Shown: positions 17,637 through 27,053, counted from the first letter of the stretch. The stretch is DNA of 64,000 bases from Bradyrhizobium hereditatis (GCF_020329435.1 NZ_JAGKJK010000004.1:124001-188000), one strand, 5' to 3'. Numbers and translations are program-made. The notes: generated by a model from the sequence alone, not told the origin.

Positions 17637-18739
17637 CAGGATATGCCGTACAGCTTCTTGGCGTTGCCGAGATAGAACGCTTCGCGGTTGGCCTCGCTGA
17701 CGCCGGGCGGCACCACGCGCGACGGCTCGTCAAAATCCCAATGCGGATAATCCGTCGCGAATAGTAGCTTGTCCCAGCCGATCCACTCGATCACCTGGAA
17801 CAGATGATCGCGGCGCTCCGGATCTTCCATCGGCTGCGTGGTCCACCAGATGTGATCGCGGATATATTCTGACGGCTTGCGCTTGAGATGCGGCACCTCG
17901 CTGTGAAGCTTCTCAAAATGCTTGTCGAGCCGCCAGGCGAGCGACGGCGCCCAGCCGAATCCGGCCTCGATCATCACCATCTTCAGTTTCGGGAAACGCT
18001 CGAACACGCCTTCGAGCACGAGGCTCGCGAGCACGGTCTGCTGGCACTGCGCATGGCCGACCATCTCCTCGATGTAGAAGCTCGGCCATCCCGACGGCGT
18101 GAGCGGGTTGCCGCCGAAGCCGAACGCGTGCACGCCAACCGGCAGCCCGATCTCCTGTGCCGCCTCGTAGATCGGCCAGTAGCGGCGCTGGCCGAGCGGC
18201 TCGACGTTGCGGGAGAGCAGCAGCACCTGCACGAAATTCGGATCGCCCGCGCGCTTGCGGATCTCGGCGGCGGCAGTCACGCCGTCCTCATTGGCGACAA
18301 CGATCGACGCCTTCAGGCGCTTGTCCTGGCTGGTCCATTTCTCGATCTGCCAATCGTTGATGGCGGCGCAGAGCGCGCCGGCGAAATCCTGGTTGCGCAG
18401 GCCCTGCCCGCTGGCGAGCGGATTGAGCACGCCGAGCGCGACATTGTAGGGATCGAGCAACTGCTTCTGCATGAACGACAGCGAGGAGCCCTGCGGTCCG
18501 CCTTCCGGCGGCCAGGCATCGCGGCGCGAGGCGTTCGGCTGCGCCTTCGGATAGGGCGGCCCTTCCATCATGCCGTGATAGGCCCCGATGCCGTAGGTCT
18601 CGAGATGCGAATGCCAGCGCTTGGCCATGAACGGATAGAGTTCGTCCCTGGTCGCGCGCGCGGGATGGATATCGCAATCGGCAATCGCAGTCTTGACGCT
18701 GGTGGAAGCGGAAGACTCTGGGCGGAACTGGACGTTCAT
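17636..18739 (-). CDS. Amidohydrolase family protein (amidohydrolase_2 type)
   Basis: A 367-residue TIM-barrel metal enzyme of the amidohydrolase_2 group, which includes aromatic decarboxylases and lactone hydrolases. The metal site on strand 1 appears as ADCDIHPAR (x-D-x-H). Later landmarks are VGVHAFGFGGNP with a ligand His, VMIEAGFGWAPSLAWRLD and the terminal LFATDYPHWDFDEP Asp. It is clearly paralogous to the next gene upstream, with the same ends and motifs. It overlaps the Rieske start by 1 bp and the upstream gene by 4 bp. A role in degrading a ring compound is inferred. Confidence 0.88.
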   Translation of the reverse strand: MNVQFRPESSASTSVKTAIADCDIHPARATRDELYPFMAKRWHSHLETYGIGAYHGMMEGPPYPKAQPNASRRDAWPPEGGPQGSSLSFMQKQLLDPYNVALGVLNPLASGQGLRNQDFAGALCAAINDWQIEKWTSQDKRLKASIVVANEDGVTAAAEIRKRAGDPNFVQVLLLSRNVEPLGQRRYWPIYEAAQEIGLPVGVHAFGFGGNPLTPSGWPSFYIEEMVGHAQCQQTVLASLVLEGVFERFPKLKMVMIEAGFGWAPSLAWRLDKHFEKLHSEVPHLKRKPSEYIRDHIWWTTQPMEDPERRDHLFQVIEWIGWDKLLFATDYPHWDFDEPSRVVPPGVSEANREAFYLGNAKKLYGIS

Positions 18740-19815
18740 GGCGTCGTCTCCTTCACCATCTGCAACCGGCCGTAAGTCGCGAGCGGATTGTCGATCATGA
18801 TCTTGCGGACAAGATCGCTCGACAATCCCGGCGGCAGCACCTCGTCGCCATCGAACTGCCAGTGCGGATAGTCGGTCGAGAATAGGAGCAATTCGTCCGA
18901 CTGCATATGGTCAAACAGGCGGTTCAGGGTTGCGGGATCGGGCGGCGCATCGACCGGCTGCAGCGAGAATCGGATGTTGCTACGCACAATCTCCAGCGGC
19001 GCGCGATCGACCCACGGCGTTTCCATCCGAATGCCGCGCCAGAACTTGTGCAGGCGCCACAGATAGGCCGGCAGCCAGGTGAAGCCGGACTCCAGCATCA
19101 CCATTTTCAGATTCGGATGCCGTGCGAACACGCCTTCCACGATCAGGCTGGTGAGCTGGGTCTGAAACGCGGTCGCTTGCGCGACATAGTCCTCGATGTG
19201 ATAGGAACCCCAGCCGATCGAGGTCGGCGGGTTGTGATAGGCGCTGCCGGCATGAATGCCGATGGTGAGGCCGAGCCGTTCGGCGGTAGCGTAGATCGGC
19301 CAGTAGGCGCGCTTGCCCAAGGGCATGTCGCCCATGACCAGCATCAGCACTTGAACGAAGCGCTTGTCCTTTGCGCAACGCTCGATTTCGGCGACGGATT
19401 TTTCGGCGCTTTGCGAGGGGATCACGATCGAGCCGCGCAGCCGCGCTTCCCTGTCGAGCCACTCCTTGGCCAGCCAGTCGTTCAGCGCGCGGCAGAATGC
19501 GTCCTGCATGTCCTCGGAAAACACCATCTGGACGCCGTAGAGCGGATTGCAGATGCCGTAAGCTACAGCGAACCGGTCGAGCGCCTGCTTCTGCATTTCG
19601 GCAATGTCAGCGCCGGGCTTACCCTGCGCCGGCCGCCAGTCGGGTCGCGCTGAGATCGGCGAATTGGTCGGATAGGATTGCGAGACCAGGTCGGTCATGC
19701 CGCGCGTTGTCACCTGATCGCGCCAATAATCGTTCATGTAGGGCAACAGGCTGGTCAAATGCGGAACGGCGGGATGCAGATCGCAATCCACGCCGCCCGT
19801 GATCGGCGACGTCAT
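18736..19815 (-). CDS. Amidohydrolase family protein, paralog of its neighbour
   Basis: A 359-residue amidohydrolase_2 enzyme. The start is the ATG at 19815 (MTSPITGGVDCDLHPA) behind GGGGAAACACC; a longer start at 19863 is possible. Landmarks are VDCDLHPAVPHL, IGIHAGSAYHNPP, VMLESGFTWLPAYLWRLHKFW and LFSTDYPHWQFDGDE. It is first in an amidohydrolase-amidohydrolase-Rieske operon with ATGA overlaps. Two diverged copies kept side by side suggest consecutive steps or a heteromeric enzyme. Confidence 0.87.
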   Translation of the reverse strand: MTSPITGGVDCDLHPAVPHLTSLLPYMNDYWRDQVTTRGMTDLVSQSYPTNSPISARPDWRPAQGKPGADIAEMQKQALDRFAVAYGICNPLYGVQMVFSEDMQDAFCRALNDWLAKEWLDREARLRGSIVIPSQSAEKSVAEIERCAKDKRFVQVLMLVMGDMPLGKRAYWPIYATAERLGLTIGIHAGSAYHNPPTSIGWGSYHIEDYVAQATAFQTQLTSLIVEGVFARHPNLKMVMLESGFTWLPAYLWRLHKFWRGIRMETPWVDRAPLEIVRSNIRFSLQPVDAPPDPATLNRLFDHMQSDELLLFSTDYPHWQFDGDEVLPPGLSSDLVRKIMIDNPLATYGRLQMVKETTP

Positions 19816-19948
19816 GGTGTTTCCCCGTGTGCCGCTTTGGCTGCGGTCGTTTGAGGTATTCAATCAGGGAGCCCCACGCGCCGCAACTCGGCAAATGTGG
19901 ACCTCCTGTGCTAGGAGGACATGACTGGCGGGATTTTTGGGAGGTGAG

Positions 19949-20431
19949 ATGAAAGAACTCATAACGATAGCCGAAAAGATCGCCGCTCAATTAGTCGCGC
20001 GCAAACAGACGATTGCGGTTGCGGAATCTTCAACCGGCGGCCTGATCTCGGCGGCGCTGCTGTCAGTGCCGGGCGCATCGGCCTATTTCCTTGGCGGCGC
20101 GGTGGTCTACACGCGGGACGCACGGCGGCTGCTGATGGATATTCCTGATGAGGCGATGAAGGGCCTCCGCTCGGCTTCGGAGCCCTACGCAGAACTACTG
20201 GCGAGCCAGGTGCGCCAGCGCTTTGCAGCGGATTGGGGACTCTCGGAGACCGGCGCGACGGGGCCGACCGGCAACCGTTATGGCGACGCGGCCGGCCATT
20301 GCTGCACGGCGGTAGCGGGGCCGCAAAGCGCGGTGTTCACGCTGGAGACGGGCATTGCAGACCGGCAAGCCAACATGCAGGCGTTTGCGAAGACGGCGTT
20401 GAATTTGCTGCTGGAGACTTTGTCGCGCTGA
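19949..20431 (+). CDS. CinA C-terminal domain protein (NMN amidohydrolase, PncC-like)
   Basis: A 160-residue protein. It starts at ATG 19949 behind GGGAGG; a TTG upstream is discounted. It has the CinA-C core: TIAVAESSTGGLISAALLSVPGASAYFLGGAVVYT (with the AESSTGG nucleophile loop) and ETGATGPTGNRYGDAAG. Members deamidate nicotinamide mononucleotide for pyridine-nucleotide salvage. The usual GxxGPGG-like loop reads GATGPTGNR. It stands alone on the plus strand and is divergent from the amidohydrolase operon. Confidence 0.88.
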   Translation: MKELITIAEKIAAQLVARKQTIAVAESSTGGLISAALLSVPGASAYFLGGAVVYTRDARRLLMDIPDEAMKGLRSASEPYAELLASQVRQRFAADWGLSETGATGPTGNRYGDAAGHCCTAVAGPQSAVFTLETGIADRQANMQAFAKTALNLLLETLSR

Positions 20432-20456
20432 TGCGCAGCATGGAATTGCCAGACCT

Positions 20457-20553
20457 GATCCTTAGGAGCGCGGAACGCGCGTCTCGAAGGATGAGTGGCA
20501 CCAGCGGGGCCGCATGGTTCGAGACGGCGCTAAGGCGCCTCCTCACCATGAGG
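20457..20553. repeat. Dispersed intergenic repeat
   Basis: The element ATCCTTAGGAGCGCGGAACG...GGTTCGAGACGGCGCTAAGG CGCCTCCTCACCATGAGG resembles a family often found between Bradyrhizobium genes, with GCGTCTCGAA and TTCGAGACGGC forming inner arms. It lies between the CinA-C and VOC genes. Confidence 0.55.
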
Positions 20554-20595
20554 GTTTAGTAGTTGGTACTGTAGCTGTCACTGAGGATTGCACCC

Positions 20596-21486
20596 ATGCA
20601 ACAGCCATTCGACCGCGCCGCAGAGGATCTCGGCAACTCAATCCATCTCGAGCACGTCAACGTCACTATTCCCGATCAGCGGTTGGCGACGCTGTTCTAC
20701 AACGCCGGCCTCGGGCTGACCCGCGATCCCTATCTGATGGTCTCGGACAGCAACATGTGGATCAATGTCGGCAGAAGCCAGTTTCATCTGCCGCAGGGGC
20801 CAGCGCAGGTGCTGCGCGGCCATACCGGCATCGTCATCGCGGGACGCGAAGCGCTGCTGGATCGACTCGCGTCGGTCGCGAAGAAGCTGGAAGGGACATC
20901 ATTTGCATTCAGCGAGCGCAACGACCACGTCGAGGCGATCTGTCCTTGGGGCAATCGCATCCGCTGCTACGCGCCGGATGCCGCGCGCTTCGGACGCATT
21001 ACGCTCGGCCTTCCCTATGTCGAGTTCGATGTGCCGGTCGGGACGGCCAAGGCAATCTCCGCGTTCTATCCCGCGATCATGGGAATGCAGGCGGAGCTGT
21101 TGAACGGCGACGGCACCGTTGCGCGCGTCAAGGCCGGCAAGAACCAGTACCTGCAATTCCGGGAGACCGACCGCGCGCTGCCGGATTACGACGGGCATCA
21201 CGTGCAGATCTACATCACGGACTTTTCCGGTCCCTACCACCGCCTGCGAGAGCGCGGGCTGATCTCGCAGGAAGACAACCAGTATCAATACCGCTTCCGC
21301 GATATCGTTGACATCGATGATGGTAGGCACCTCTTCACGGTGGAGCACGAGGTGCGCAGCGCCACGCATCCGATGTTCATGCGGCCGCTGGTCAACCGCA
21401 ATCCAGCCGAGACCAACCGCACCTACGCGCCCGGGCATGAGGATTGGGCGTGGGCGATGAGGCCGGATGAGTACGACAGGAGATAG
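20596..21486 (+). CDS. VOC family (glyoxalase/extradiol dioxygenase-like) protein
   Basis: A 296-residue protein with two vicinal-oxygen-chelate modules. The first starts at SIHLEHVNVTIPDQRLATLFYNAGLGL (about residue 15) and the second at ITLGLPYVEFDVPVGTAKAISAFYPAIMG (about 135). Possible metal ligands include His20 in LEHVNV, the His in GHHVQIYI, and VEHEVRS near the end. It starts at ATG after GAGGA. The substrate is unknown. Ring-cleavage or isomerase roles are both possible, and no dioxygenase partner genes are adjacent. Confidence 0.82.
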   Translation: MQQPFDRAAEDLGNSIHLEHVNVTIPDQRLATLFYNAGLGLTRDPYLMVSDSNMWINVGRSQFHLPQGPAQVLRGHTGIVIAGREALLDRLASVAKKLEGTSFAFSERNDHVEAICPWGNRIRCYAPDAARFGRITLGLPYVEFDVPVGTAKAISAFYPAIMGMQAELLNGDGTVARVKAGKNQYLQFRETDRALPDYDGHHVQIYITDFSGPYHRLRERGLISQEDNQYQYRFRDIVDIDDGRHLFTVEHEVRSATHPMFMRPLVNRNPAETNRTYAPGHEDWAWAMRPDEYDRR

Positions 21487-21511
21487 GATCGCCGCTTTCG
21501 AGCACCTCGAC

Positions 21512-21631
21512 CGTCATACCCGCGCCGGCGGGGTATCCAGTACGCCGCGGCCTTTCGGTTCCATCACCGCCGTTTCCGGAGTACTGGATCACCCGCCCCA
21601 GTGCGCAATTGCGCACAAGGCGGGTGATGAC
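21512..21631. repeat. Palindromic intergenic repeat
   Basis: Outer arms GTCATACCCGC and GCGGGTGATGAC, inner arms GTATCCAGTAC and GTACTGGATCAC, and a perfect 16-bp palindrome GTGCGCAATTGCGCAC at 21601-21616. It lies between the convergent VOC and HlyD genes and may stop transcription from both sides. Confidence 0.75.
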
Positions 21632-21658
21632 AGCGGAGAACGGGGATCAAGAGGAGCC

Positions 21659-22966
21659 TCACCTCTCCCGGAACGAGCGCATGAGCTGGTCGCTGAACGG
21701 CTTCATCAAATACGAGAACATGGTGCGGTCGCCGGTCTGGACGAAGGCTTCCACCGGCATGCCCGGGATGATCTTGACCTCGCCGAGGCGAGCGACTTCG
21801 TCCGGCGGCATCGAGACGCGGATGGTGTAGTAGCTCTGGCCGGTGCGTTGGTCGGTGGTGACGTCGGCCGAGACGCGGGTGACGACGCCGTTCAGTTCGG
21901 GCGTGGTGCGCTGGTTGAAGGCGGACAGCCTAAGCAGCGTCTTCTGGCCGACCTGCAGCTTGTCGATGTCCTGCGGATTGACCTTGGCCTCGACGGAGAG
22001 ATCGTCGGCCTTCGGCACGATCATCATGATGGCATCGCCCGCGGTGATGACGCCGCCGACGGTGTGAACCGTCGACTGCAGCACCACGCCGTCCTGTGGC
22101 GCGCGGATGTCGATGCGGCGCAGTTGGTCTTCCGCGGTGACCTTGCGCTCGACGAACTCGCCGATCTTGTCGTTGGTCTCGCGCAGGTCCTTGGAAACTT
22201 CGCTGACGACGTCCTTGTCGATCTGGATGATCTGCAACTCGGTTTCGGTGATCTTGCCTTTGGCCTGCGCACGGGCGGCGATGTATTGCGCGCGCTCGCC
22301 CGACAGGCGGGCGAGATCGCGCTCCAGCACCGTCAGGCGCGAGATCTGAATCAGGCGCTGCTCATAGAGCTGGCGCACGCCGACCAGCTCCTTCTCCACC
22401 AGCGCGATTTCCTTATCCTTGGCCTGTTCCTGCGCGGTTAGGCCGGCGATTTCCTCGTTGAGCTGCGCGACGCGCTCGCGCAACTGCGATTTCTGCCCGG
22501 CGCGCCCGAACACGCGAACCTCGAACAGCTTTGTTTCGCTTGCCATGACGTCGCGAACGTCAGGATCGTCGGCGCGCTCGGCGAGCTGTGGAGGGAACTT
22601 GATCTGGTCGAGGCCGCGCTGCTCAGCTTCCAGCCGCGCCGCACGCGCCCATAAGCCGTTCAGCGTCTTCACGACGATGGCAAGGCTCGCCTTGACCACG
22701 GTCTCGTCGAGCCGCACCACGATATCGCCGGCCTTGACAACATCGCCATCACGCGCGCGCACCTCGCCGACCACGCCGCCGGTCGGGTGCTGCACCTTCT
22801 TGACGTTGGAGTCGACCACCACCGAGCCCGGCGCGATCAGCGCGCCCGAAATCTGCACAGTCGAGGCCCAGCCGCCGAACCCGCCGGCAACCACCAGCAT
22901 CAGCGCAAGGCCCAGGATGAGATGCGAGCGGATTGATCGGCGCGCGCCTTTCAGTTCGGCGGTCAT
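21659..22966 (-). CDS. Type I secretion periplasmic adaptor (HlyD family, PrsE-like)
   Basis: A 435-residue membrane fusion protein that links an inner-membrane ABC exporter to a TolC-type channel. The transmembrane helix is near residues 15-35. The lipoyl halves are SGALIAPGSVVVDSNVKKVQHPTGGVVGEV and RIDIRAPQDGVVLQSTVHTVGG, separated by a long coiled coil (about 105-270). A C-terminal beta barrel carries RTTPELNGVVTRVSADVTTDQRTGQSYY. It overlaps the ATPase gene upstream by 4 bp. No outer-membrane channel gene is nearby. Confidence 0.92.
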   Translation of the reverse strand: MTAELKGARRSIRSHLILGLALMLVVAGGFGGWASTVQISGALIAPGSVVVDSNVKKVQHPTGGVVGEVRARDGDVVKAGDIVVRLDETVVKASLAIVVKTLNGLWARAARLEAEQRGLDQIKFPPQLAERADDPDVRDVMASETKLFEVRVFGRAGQKSQLRERVAQLNEEIAGLTAQEQAKDKEIALVEKELVGVRQLYEQRLIQISRLTVLERDLARLSGERAQYIAARAQAKGKITETELQIIQIDKDVVSEVSKDLRETNDKIGEFVERKVTAEDQLRRIDIRAPQDGVVLQSTVHTVGGVITAGDAIMMIVPKADDLSVEAKVNPQDIDKLQVGQKTLLRLSAFNQRTTPELNGVVTRVSADVTTDQRTGQSYYTIRVSMPPDEVARLGEVKIIPGMPVEAFVQTGDRTMFSYLMKPFSDQLMRSFRER

Positions 22967-24711
22967 GATTTTTTCGCGGCTCCCGCTTCGGACACGATCT
23001 TGATCGGCGGCGGCGGTGACGGCACGCGCTGCAGCACCTGACCGAGCACGGTTTCCTTCGGCCCGAACGCGTGCATGCGTCCCTCCTTCAGGACCAGCAA
23101 TTGATCAACTGCCTCGATGCCAATCGGCCGGTGCGCTACCACGACCACAATGGCGCCGCGCGCCCGCGCAGCGCGCACCGCTCGGGTGAGCGCCTCGTCG
23201 CCCTCACTGTCGAGATTGGAGTTCGGCTCGTCAAGCACGATCAGGAACGGATCGCCGTAGAGCGCACGGGCCAAGGCCACGCGCTGCGCTTGTCCGGCAG
23301 AGAGCGCCGCGCCCTGCTCGCCGATCTGCGTATCATAACCCTCGCGCATCTTGATGATCATCTCATGCACGCCGGCCTCCTTGGCGGCGGCGATGATGGC
23401 GTCGGACTTCGCCTCGGGGTCGAAGCGGCAGATATTCTGCGCCACGGTGCCGGCGAACAGTTCGACGTCCTGCGGCAGATAGCCGATGTAGCGGCCGAGC
23501 ACGTCCGACGACCACTGGTCGAGCGCGGCGCCGTCGAGCCGCACCTTGCCGCGGACCGGGGTCCAGACGCCGACCAGCGCGCGGACCAGCGACGACTTGC
23601 CGGACCCGCTCGGGCCAATGACGCCGAGGCCGGTGCCGGCGTCGACGGCGAAGTTGACATCCTGCACGATGACGCGCTGATCGCCCGGCGGCACGATGCT
23701 GACGGCCTCGACCGACAGCCGCTTGGTCGGCGCTTGCAGTAGCGTCTGCTCGTTCGCCGGCGGCATCTTCTCCAAAAGCCCGGAGAGTCGACGCCAGCTC
23801 TGGCGCGCGGCCATAAAACCTTTCCAATGGGCGATGGCGAGGTCAACGGGGGCCAGGGCGCGGGCGGCCAGGATCGAGCCCGCGATGATGATGCCGCCGG
23901 TGGCTTCCTGGTGGATCACGAGATAGGCGCCGACCGCGAGCACCGCCGATTGCAACATCATGCGCAACACCTTGGCGACCGCCCCGAGGCCGCCGGCGAT
24001 ATCGCTGGCGCGCTGGTTGCCCGCCAGATAGGTCTCGTTGGCCTCGCTCCAGCGCTTGCTCAGGCGTCCGGACATGCCCATCGCGACCAGCACCTCGGCG
24101 TTACGACGGCTGGTGGCGGCGAGATCGTTGCGCCGCGCTGCCAGCGTCATCGCCTCCTTCGCCGGCGCGCGCGACAGGAACTCGGTGATCAGCGTCAGCG
24201 TCACCAGGATGATGGCGCCGGCCAGCGCGGTGACGCCGAGCAGCCAGTGAAACGCAAAGCAGATTGCGAGATAGAACGGCAGCCAGGGCAGATCGAAGAA
24301 CGCGCCCGGCCCCATGCTGCCGAGGAATGATCTGACATTGTCGAGATCACGCAGCGGCTGCAGGCCCTCATTGCGGCTGCCGACCATCAGCGGCAGGCGA
24401 ACCACGGTCTCGAACACGCGCGTGTTGATGGCCTCATCCAGCGCCGTTCCGATGCGGCCGAGGATGCGGCCGCGAATCAGGTCGAGGCAGCCTTGGGCGA
24501 TGTAGAGGCCGGCGGCGAGAATCACCAGACCGACCAAGGTGGGCACGCTGCGGCTCGGCAGCACGCGGTCGTAGACCTCCAGCATGAAGATGGAGCCGGT
24601 GAGGTACAGGATATTGATCATGCAGCTCATGACGCCAACGCCGATAAAGGCGTTGCGGCAAGCGCGCAGCGCTTCACCGAGCTCGGAACGCCGGACGGGA
24701 GCGGCTGCCAT
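22963..24711 (-). CDS. Type I secretion ABC permease/ATPase (PrsD-like)
   Basis: A 582-residue half-size exporter. The N-terminal six-helix transmembrane domain (about 20-300) includes LTGSIFMLEVYDRVLPSRSVPTL, a signature of PrtD/HlyB-type secretion ATPases without a C39 peptidase. The nucleotide domain has Walker A GPSGSGKSS, signature LSAGQAQRVALARAL and Walker B FLIVLDEPNSNLD, with the H-loop VVAHRP. It forms an operon with the HlyD adaptor. The VCBS protein at 39-44 kb is the only obvious large type I substrate in the window. Confidence 0.94.
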   Translation of the reverse strand: MAAAPVRRSELGEALRACRNAFIGVGVMSCMINILYLTGSIFMLEVYDRVLPSRSVPTLVGLVILAAGLYIAQGCLDLIRGRILGRIGTALDEAINTRVFETVVRLPLMVGSRNEGLQPLRDLDNVRSFLGSMGPGAFFDLPWLPFYLAICFAFHWLLGVTALAGAIILVTLTLITEFLSRAPAKEAMTLAARRNDLAATSRRNAEVLVAMGMSGRLSKRWSEANETYLAGNQRASDIAGGLGAVAKVLRMMLQSAVLAVGAYLVIHQEATGGIIIAGSILAARALAPVDLAIAHWKGFMAARQSWRRLSGLLEKMPPANEQTLLQAPTKRLSVEAVSIVPPGDQRVIVQDVNFAVDAGTGLGVIGPSGSGKSSLVRALVGVWTPVRGKVRLDGAALDQWSSDVLGRYIGYLPQDVELFAGTVAQNICRFDPEAKSDAIIAAAKEAGVHEMIIKMREGYDTQIGEQGAALSAGQAQRVALARALYGDPFLIVLDEPNSNLDSEGDEALTRAVRAARARGAIVVVVAHRPIGIEAVDQLLVLKEGRMHAFGPKETVLGQVLQRVPSPPPPIKIVSEAGAAKKS

Positions 24712-24853
24712 TTATGCGCATCTCTTCAAGCGGGTAGGGCTACGTGGCGGTTTTACCGGTGTTTTCTGATACCGTCCATTTTAAGTCACGTTAACCTATA
24801 TCCAGTTCACCCCTATGAAGGGCGAAAACGGAAGTTTGCGCGCTTGGGGGCAG

Positions 24854-25686
24854 CTAATTTGATGCCCGGGCCAGCCCTTCGGCGGGTTGAGCCTTGGCCT
24901 GGAGCGGAAACGGCACCAGAATCACGGACATCGAGACCCGGCCGATCTCGCCATCGACGTCGAGCAGGACACCGCTTCCGGCGCCCAACCCGCCCGCTGG
25001 CCGCCAGCGGGCTTGCGCGCGAATGCCGATCCAGGGGCCCTCCGGCTGGCGGAACAGCTGGACCGTCAGATTCGGGTTCGGATCCGCCACCACATTCTGG
25101 CACGGGCGGGCGATGCCATGGGTCCAGTCGGCCGGGCCGAGTACCGCGGAGAGCGGGCCTGCGTCGTTGATGACCGCCTGATTCATGCGAAACCAGGCGA
25201 CGCCATCACCCTCGCGGCTTCCATCGCCTCCATGAACCAGGGCCCGCCATGCGCCGCCTGCCTGGTGCGGACCGGAAACTGCGTGGGATCGGCGGCCTCG
25301 CGCGCAGGCTCGACAAATCCGGGCACGTCGACCGCGCGCTCCCGTGACAGCGTCACCCGGACGGTGGCGCAGGGCTGCTCCTCGCCGGCCGGCCACAGCG
25401 TGTTGTCGACCACACTGACGCGGCCGCCTTCCGTCACGACCGAGAGCGCGGTTCGCAATTCCGTCATCGGGGTCGGCCGCAGGAACCAGGCCGACGTCGC
25501 AATGGCCCTGCCCCAATTCCTCTGATGCGCCTGCGCCTCAATCTCCGCCGTCAGCAGACTTGCGACAGCGCCGCCCTGCAGGCCGGCGAAGGGGCCGGCG
25601 GCGAGTGGCGTTGGCTGCCAGCGATGCGGGCCAAGCGGCTCGAAGATTGCCAATGGTGCGATGTCCTGGGGTGAGGCGTATTGCAC
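24854..25686 (-). pseudogene. Thioesterase family protein, broken by a frameshift
   Basis: The 5' part (GTG start 25686) encodes FAGLQGGAVASLLTAEIEAQA, RPTPMTELRTALSVVTEGGRVSVVDNTLW and EAMEAARVMA, then runs into a stop at 25183. The next frame continues the family sequence without a gap: VAWFRMNQAVINDAGPLSAV, ADPNPNLTVQLFRQPEGPWIGI, ending at 24854. Together they make about 277 residues of an acyl-CoA thioesterase of the double-hotdog type. Restoring one G near 25205-25212 gives RVDGVAWFR. A one-base deletion or a sequencing error explains it. If real, the gene is inactive. Confidence 0.82.
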
Positions 25687-25743
25687 GTTGAGCTAGTCTG
25701 GCGGAAGACAGCGCATATAACAAAAGGGATTTCCTCATCTCAG

Positions 25744-26676
25744 ATGAATACTATTCACCTCTCGGAAGCACCGTCCTCGCCGCTGCGCGCGATCCCGCCA
25801 TTAACCGCATTGCTGGCATTCGAGCGCGCCGCTTCGCAACTGAGCTTTCGCCGCGCGGCGCGCGATCTTTCGCTCAGTCCGTCGGCGATCAGCCATCAGA
25901 TCCGCGGGCTGGAAGAGCGGTTCGGCACAAAACTGTTCGTGCGCGGTGCGCGTTCGGTGCGGCTGACGGCCGATGGCGAGCGCTATTTCGCAAAGGTCTC
26001 GGCGGCGCTCTTGGCGCTGCACGACGCAAGCCGCGACATGCTGCGAAATCGCCGCGATGCGGACGCCGAACTCTGGATCAGCTCGCTACCATTCTTCACC
26101 TCCGCGGTGCTAATCCCGGCGCTACCGGCATTCAAGCGACGTCATCCGCAACTTACGCTGCGCATCGAAGCCACGCATCAATATACTGATTTCAATGCTT
26201 CCCGCGTCGATGTTGCGATCCGCTATGGCCGCGAACATTCGACGGGACTGAAATTCGAGCCGCTCGTCGCCGTGAAGGGCTTGCCGGTTTGTGCGCCCGC
26301 GCTGATCAGGGGCGGATTGAAGCAGCCGGAGGATCTGTCACGGCAGGTGCTGATACATCTGACGTCACAACCACGCGCGTGGCCGGTCTGGCTTCGGGAG
26401 GCCGGGCTTGCGCACCTCACGCCGCGCGGGCATCTGTGGCTCGACAGCGTACCGGCGATGCTGGAGGCCGCCGAACAGGGGCTCGGCGTCACGCTCGCGA
26501 TGTCGCCGCTGATCAAGGCGCGGCCCTCCTTCGGCAAGAAACTGGTCGCACCCTTCTCGTTCGAGGCCGCGCATAGCGAGACGATCTATCTCGTCTCGCG
26601 CACCGAACAGGCGCGTGACCGCCGGATTGCGGCGGTGCGGCGCTGGATCGTCGAGGCGGTGAGCGGGGCGAAATAG
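25744..26676 (+). CDS. LysR-type transcriptional regulator (GcvA-like)
   Basis: A 310-residue regulator. The start is the ATG at 25744 behind AAAGGGA; an in-frame TTG at 25681 overlaps the divergent thioesterase start and is less likely. The HTH is LLAFERAASQLSFRRAARDLSLSPSAISHQIRGLEERFG, and the effector domain contains the GcvA-type VDVAIRYGREHSTGLKFEP. It is divergent from the broken thioesterase, 57 bp away, so it may have controlled that gene. It is convergent with the YeaQ-like gene, 4 bp apart. Confidence 0.92.
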   Translation: MNTIHLSEAPSSPLRAIPPLTALLAFERAASQLSFRRAARDLSLSPSAISHQIRGLEERFGTKLFVRGARSVRLTADGERYFAKVSAALLALHDASRDMLRNRRDADAELWISSLPFFTSAVLIPALPAFKRRHPQLTLRIEATHQYTDFNASRVDVAIRYGREHSTGLKFEPLVAVKGLPVCAPALIRGGLKQPEDLSRQVLIHLTSQPRAWPVWLREAGLAHLTPRGHLWLDSVPAMLEAAEQGLGVTLAMSPLIKARPSFGKKLVAPFSFEAAHSETIYLVSRTEQARDRRIAAVRRWIVEAVSGAK

Positions 26677-26680
26677 CGCG

Positions 26681-26950
26681 TTACCACCGTCTGCGGGTGC
26701 GGAGCAGCCGCACGATCATTAGCAGGATGATAGCGCCGATGGTGGAGTAGGCGATCTCGGACACCAGCCCGGTGCCGAGGCGAATGCCGAGCCTTGGAAA
26801 CAGCAGGCTCGCCAGCAGCGCGCCGGCGATGCCGACGAGAATGTCGCCGATAATGCCAAAGCCGGTGCCGCGCACGATCTTGCCGGCGAGCCAGCCGGCC
26901 ACCAGGCCGACAAAGAGAATAACCAGAATGCCTTCGTTGGAAATCACCAT
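26681..26950 (-). CDS. GlsB/YeaQ/YmgE family membrane protein
   Basis: An 89-residue protein with three transmembrane segments: ILVILFVGLVAGWLAGKIV, the Gly-rich FGIIGDILVGIAGALLASLLF, and YSTIGAIILLMIVRLL. The motif GxxGDxxxGxxGA is diagnostic of the transglycosylase-associated/YeaQ family, small stress-induced membrane proteins of unknown mechanism. The length is normal. It sits alone and its 3' end almost touches the LysR gene. Confidence 0.92.
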   Translation of the reverse strand: MVISNEGILVILFVGLVAGWLAGKIVRGTGFGIIGDILVGIAGALLASLLFPRLGIRLGTGLVSEIAYSTIGAIILLMIVRLLRTRRRW

Positions 26951-27053
26951 TTGAGGTCCCCCAGGATTCAGGTCGGCCGATACGACGAGCCGTCCACGCT
27001 TTCGACTGCGCCTGCGAAGTGAAACTTTTTTATGTCAGGCGCGTTATGCCGGC

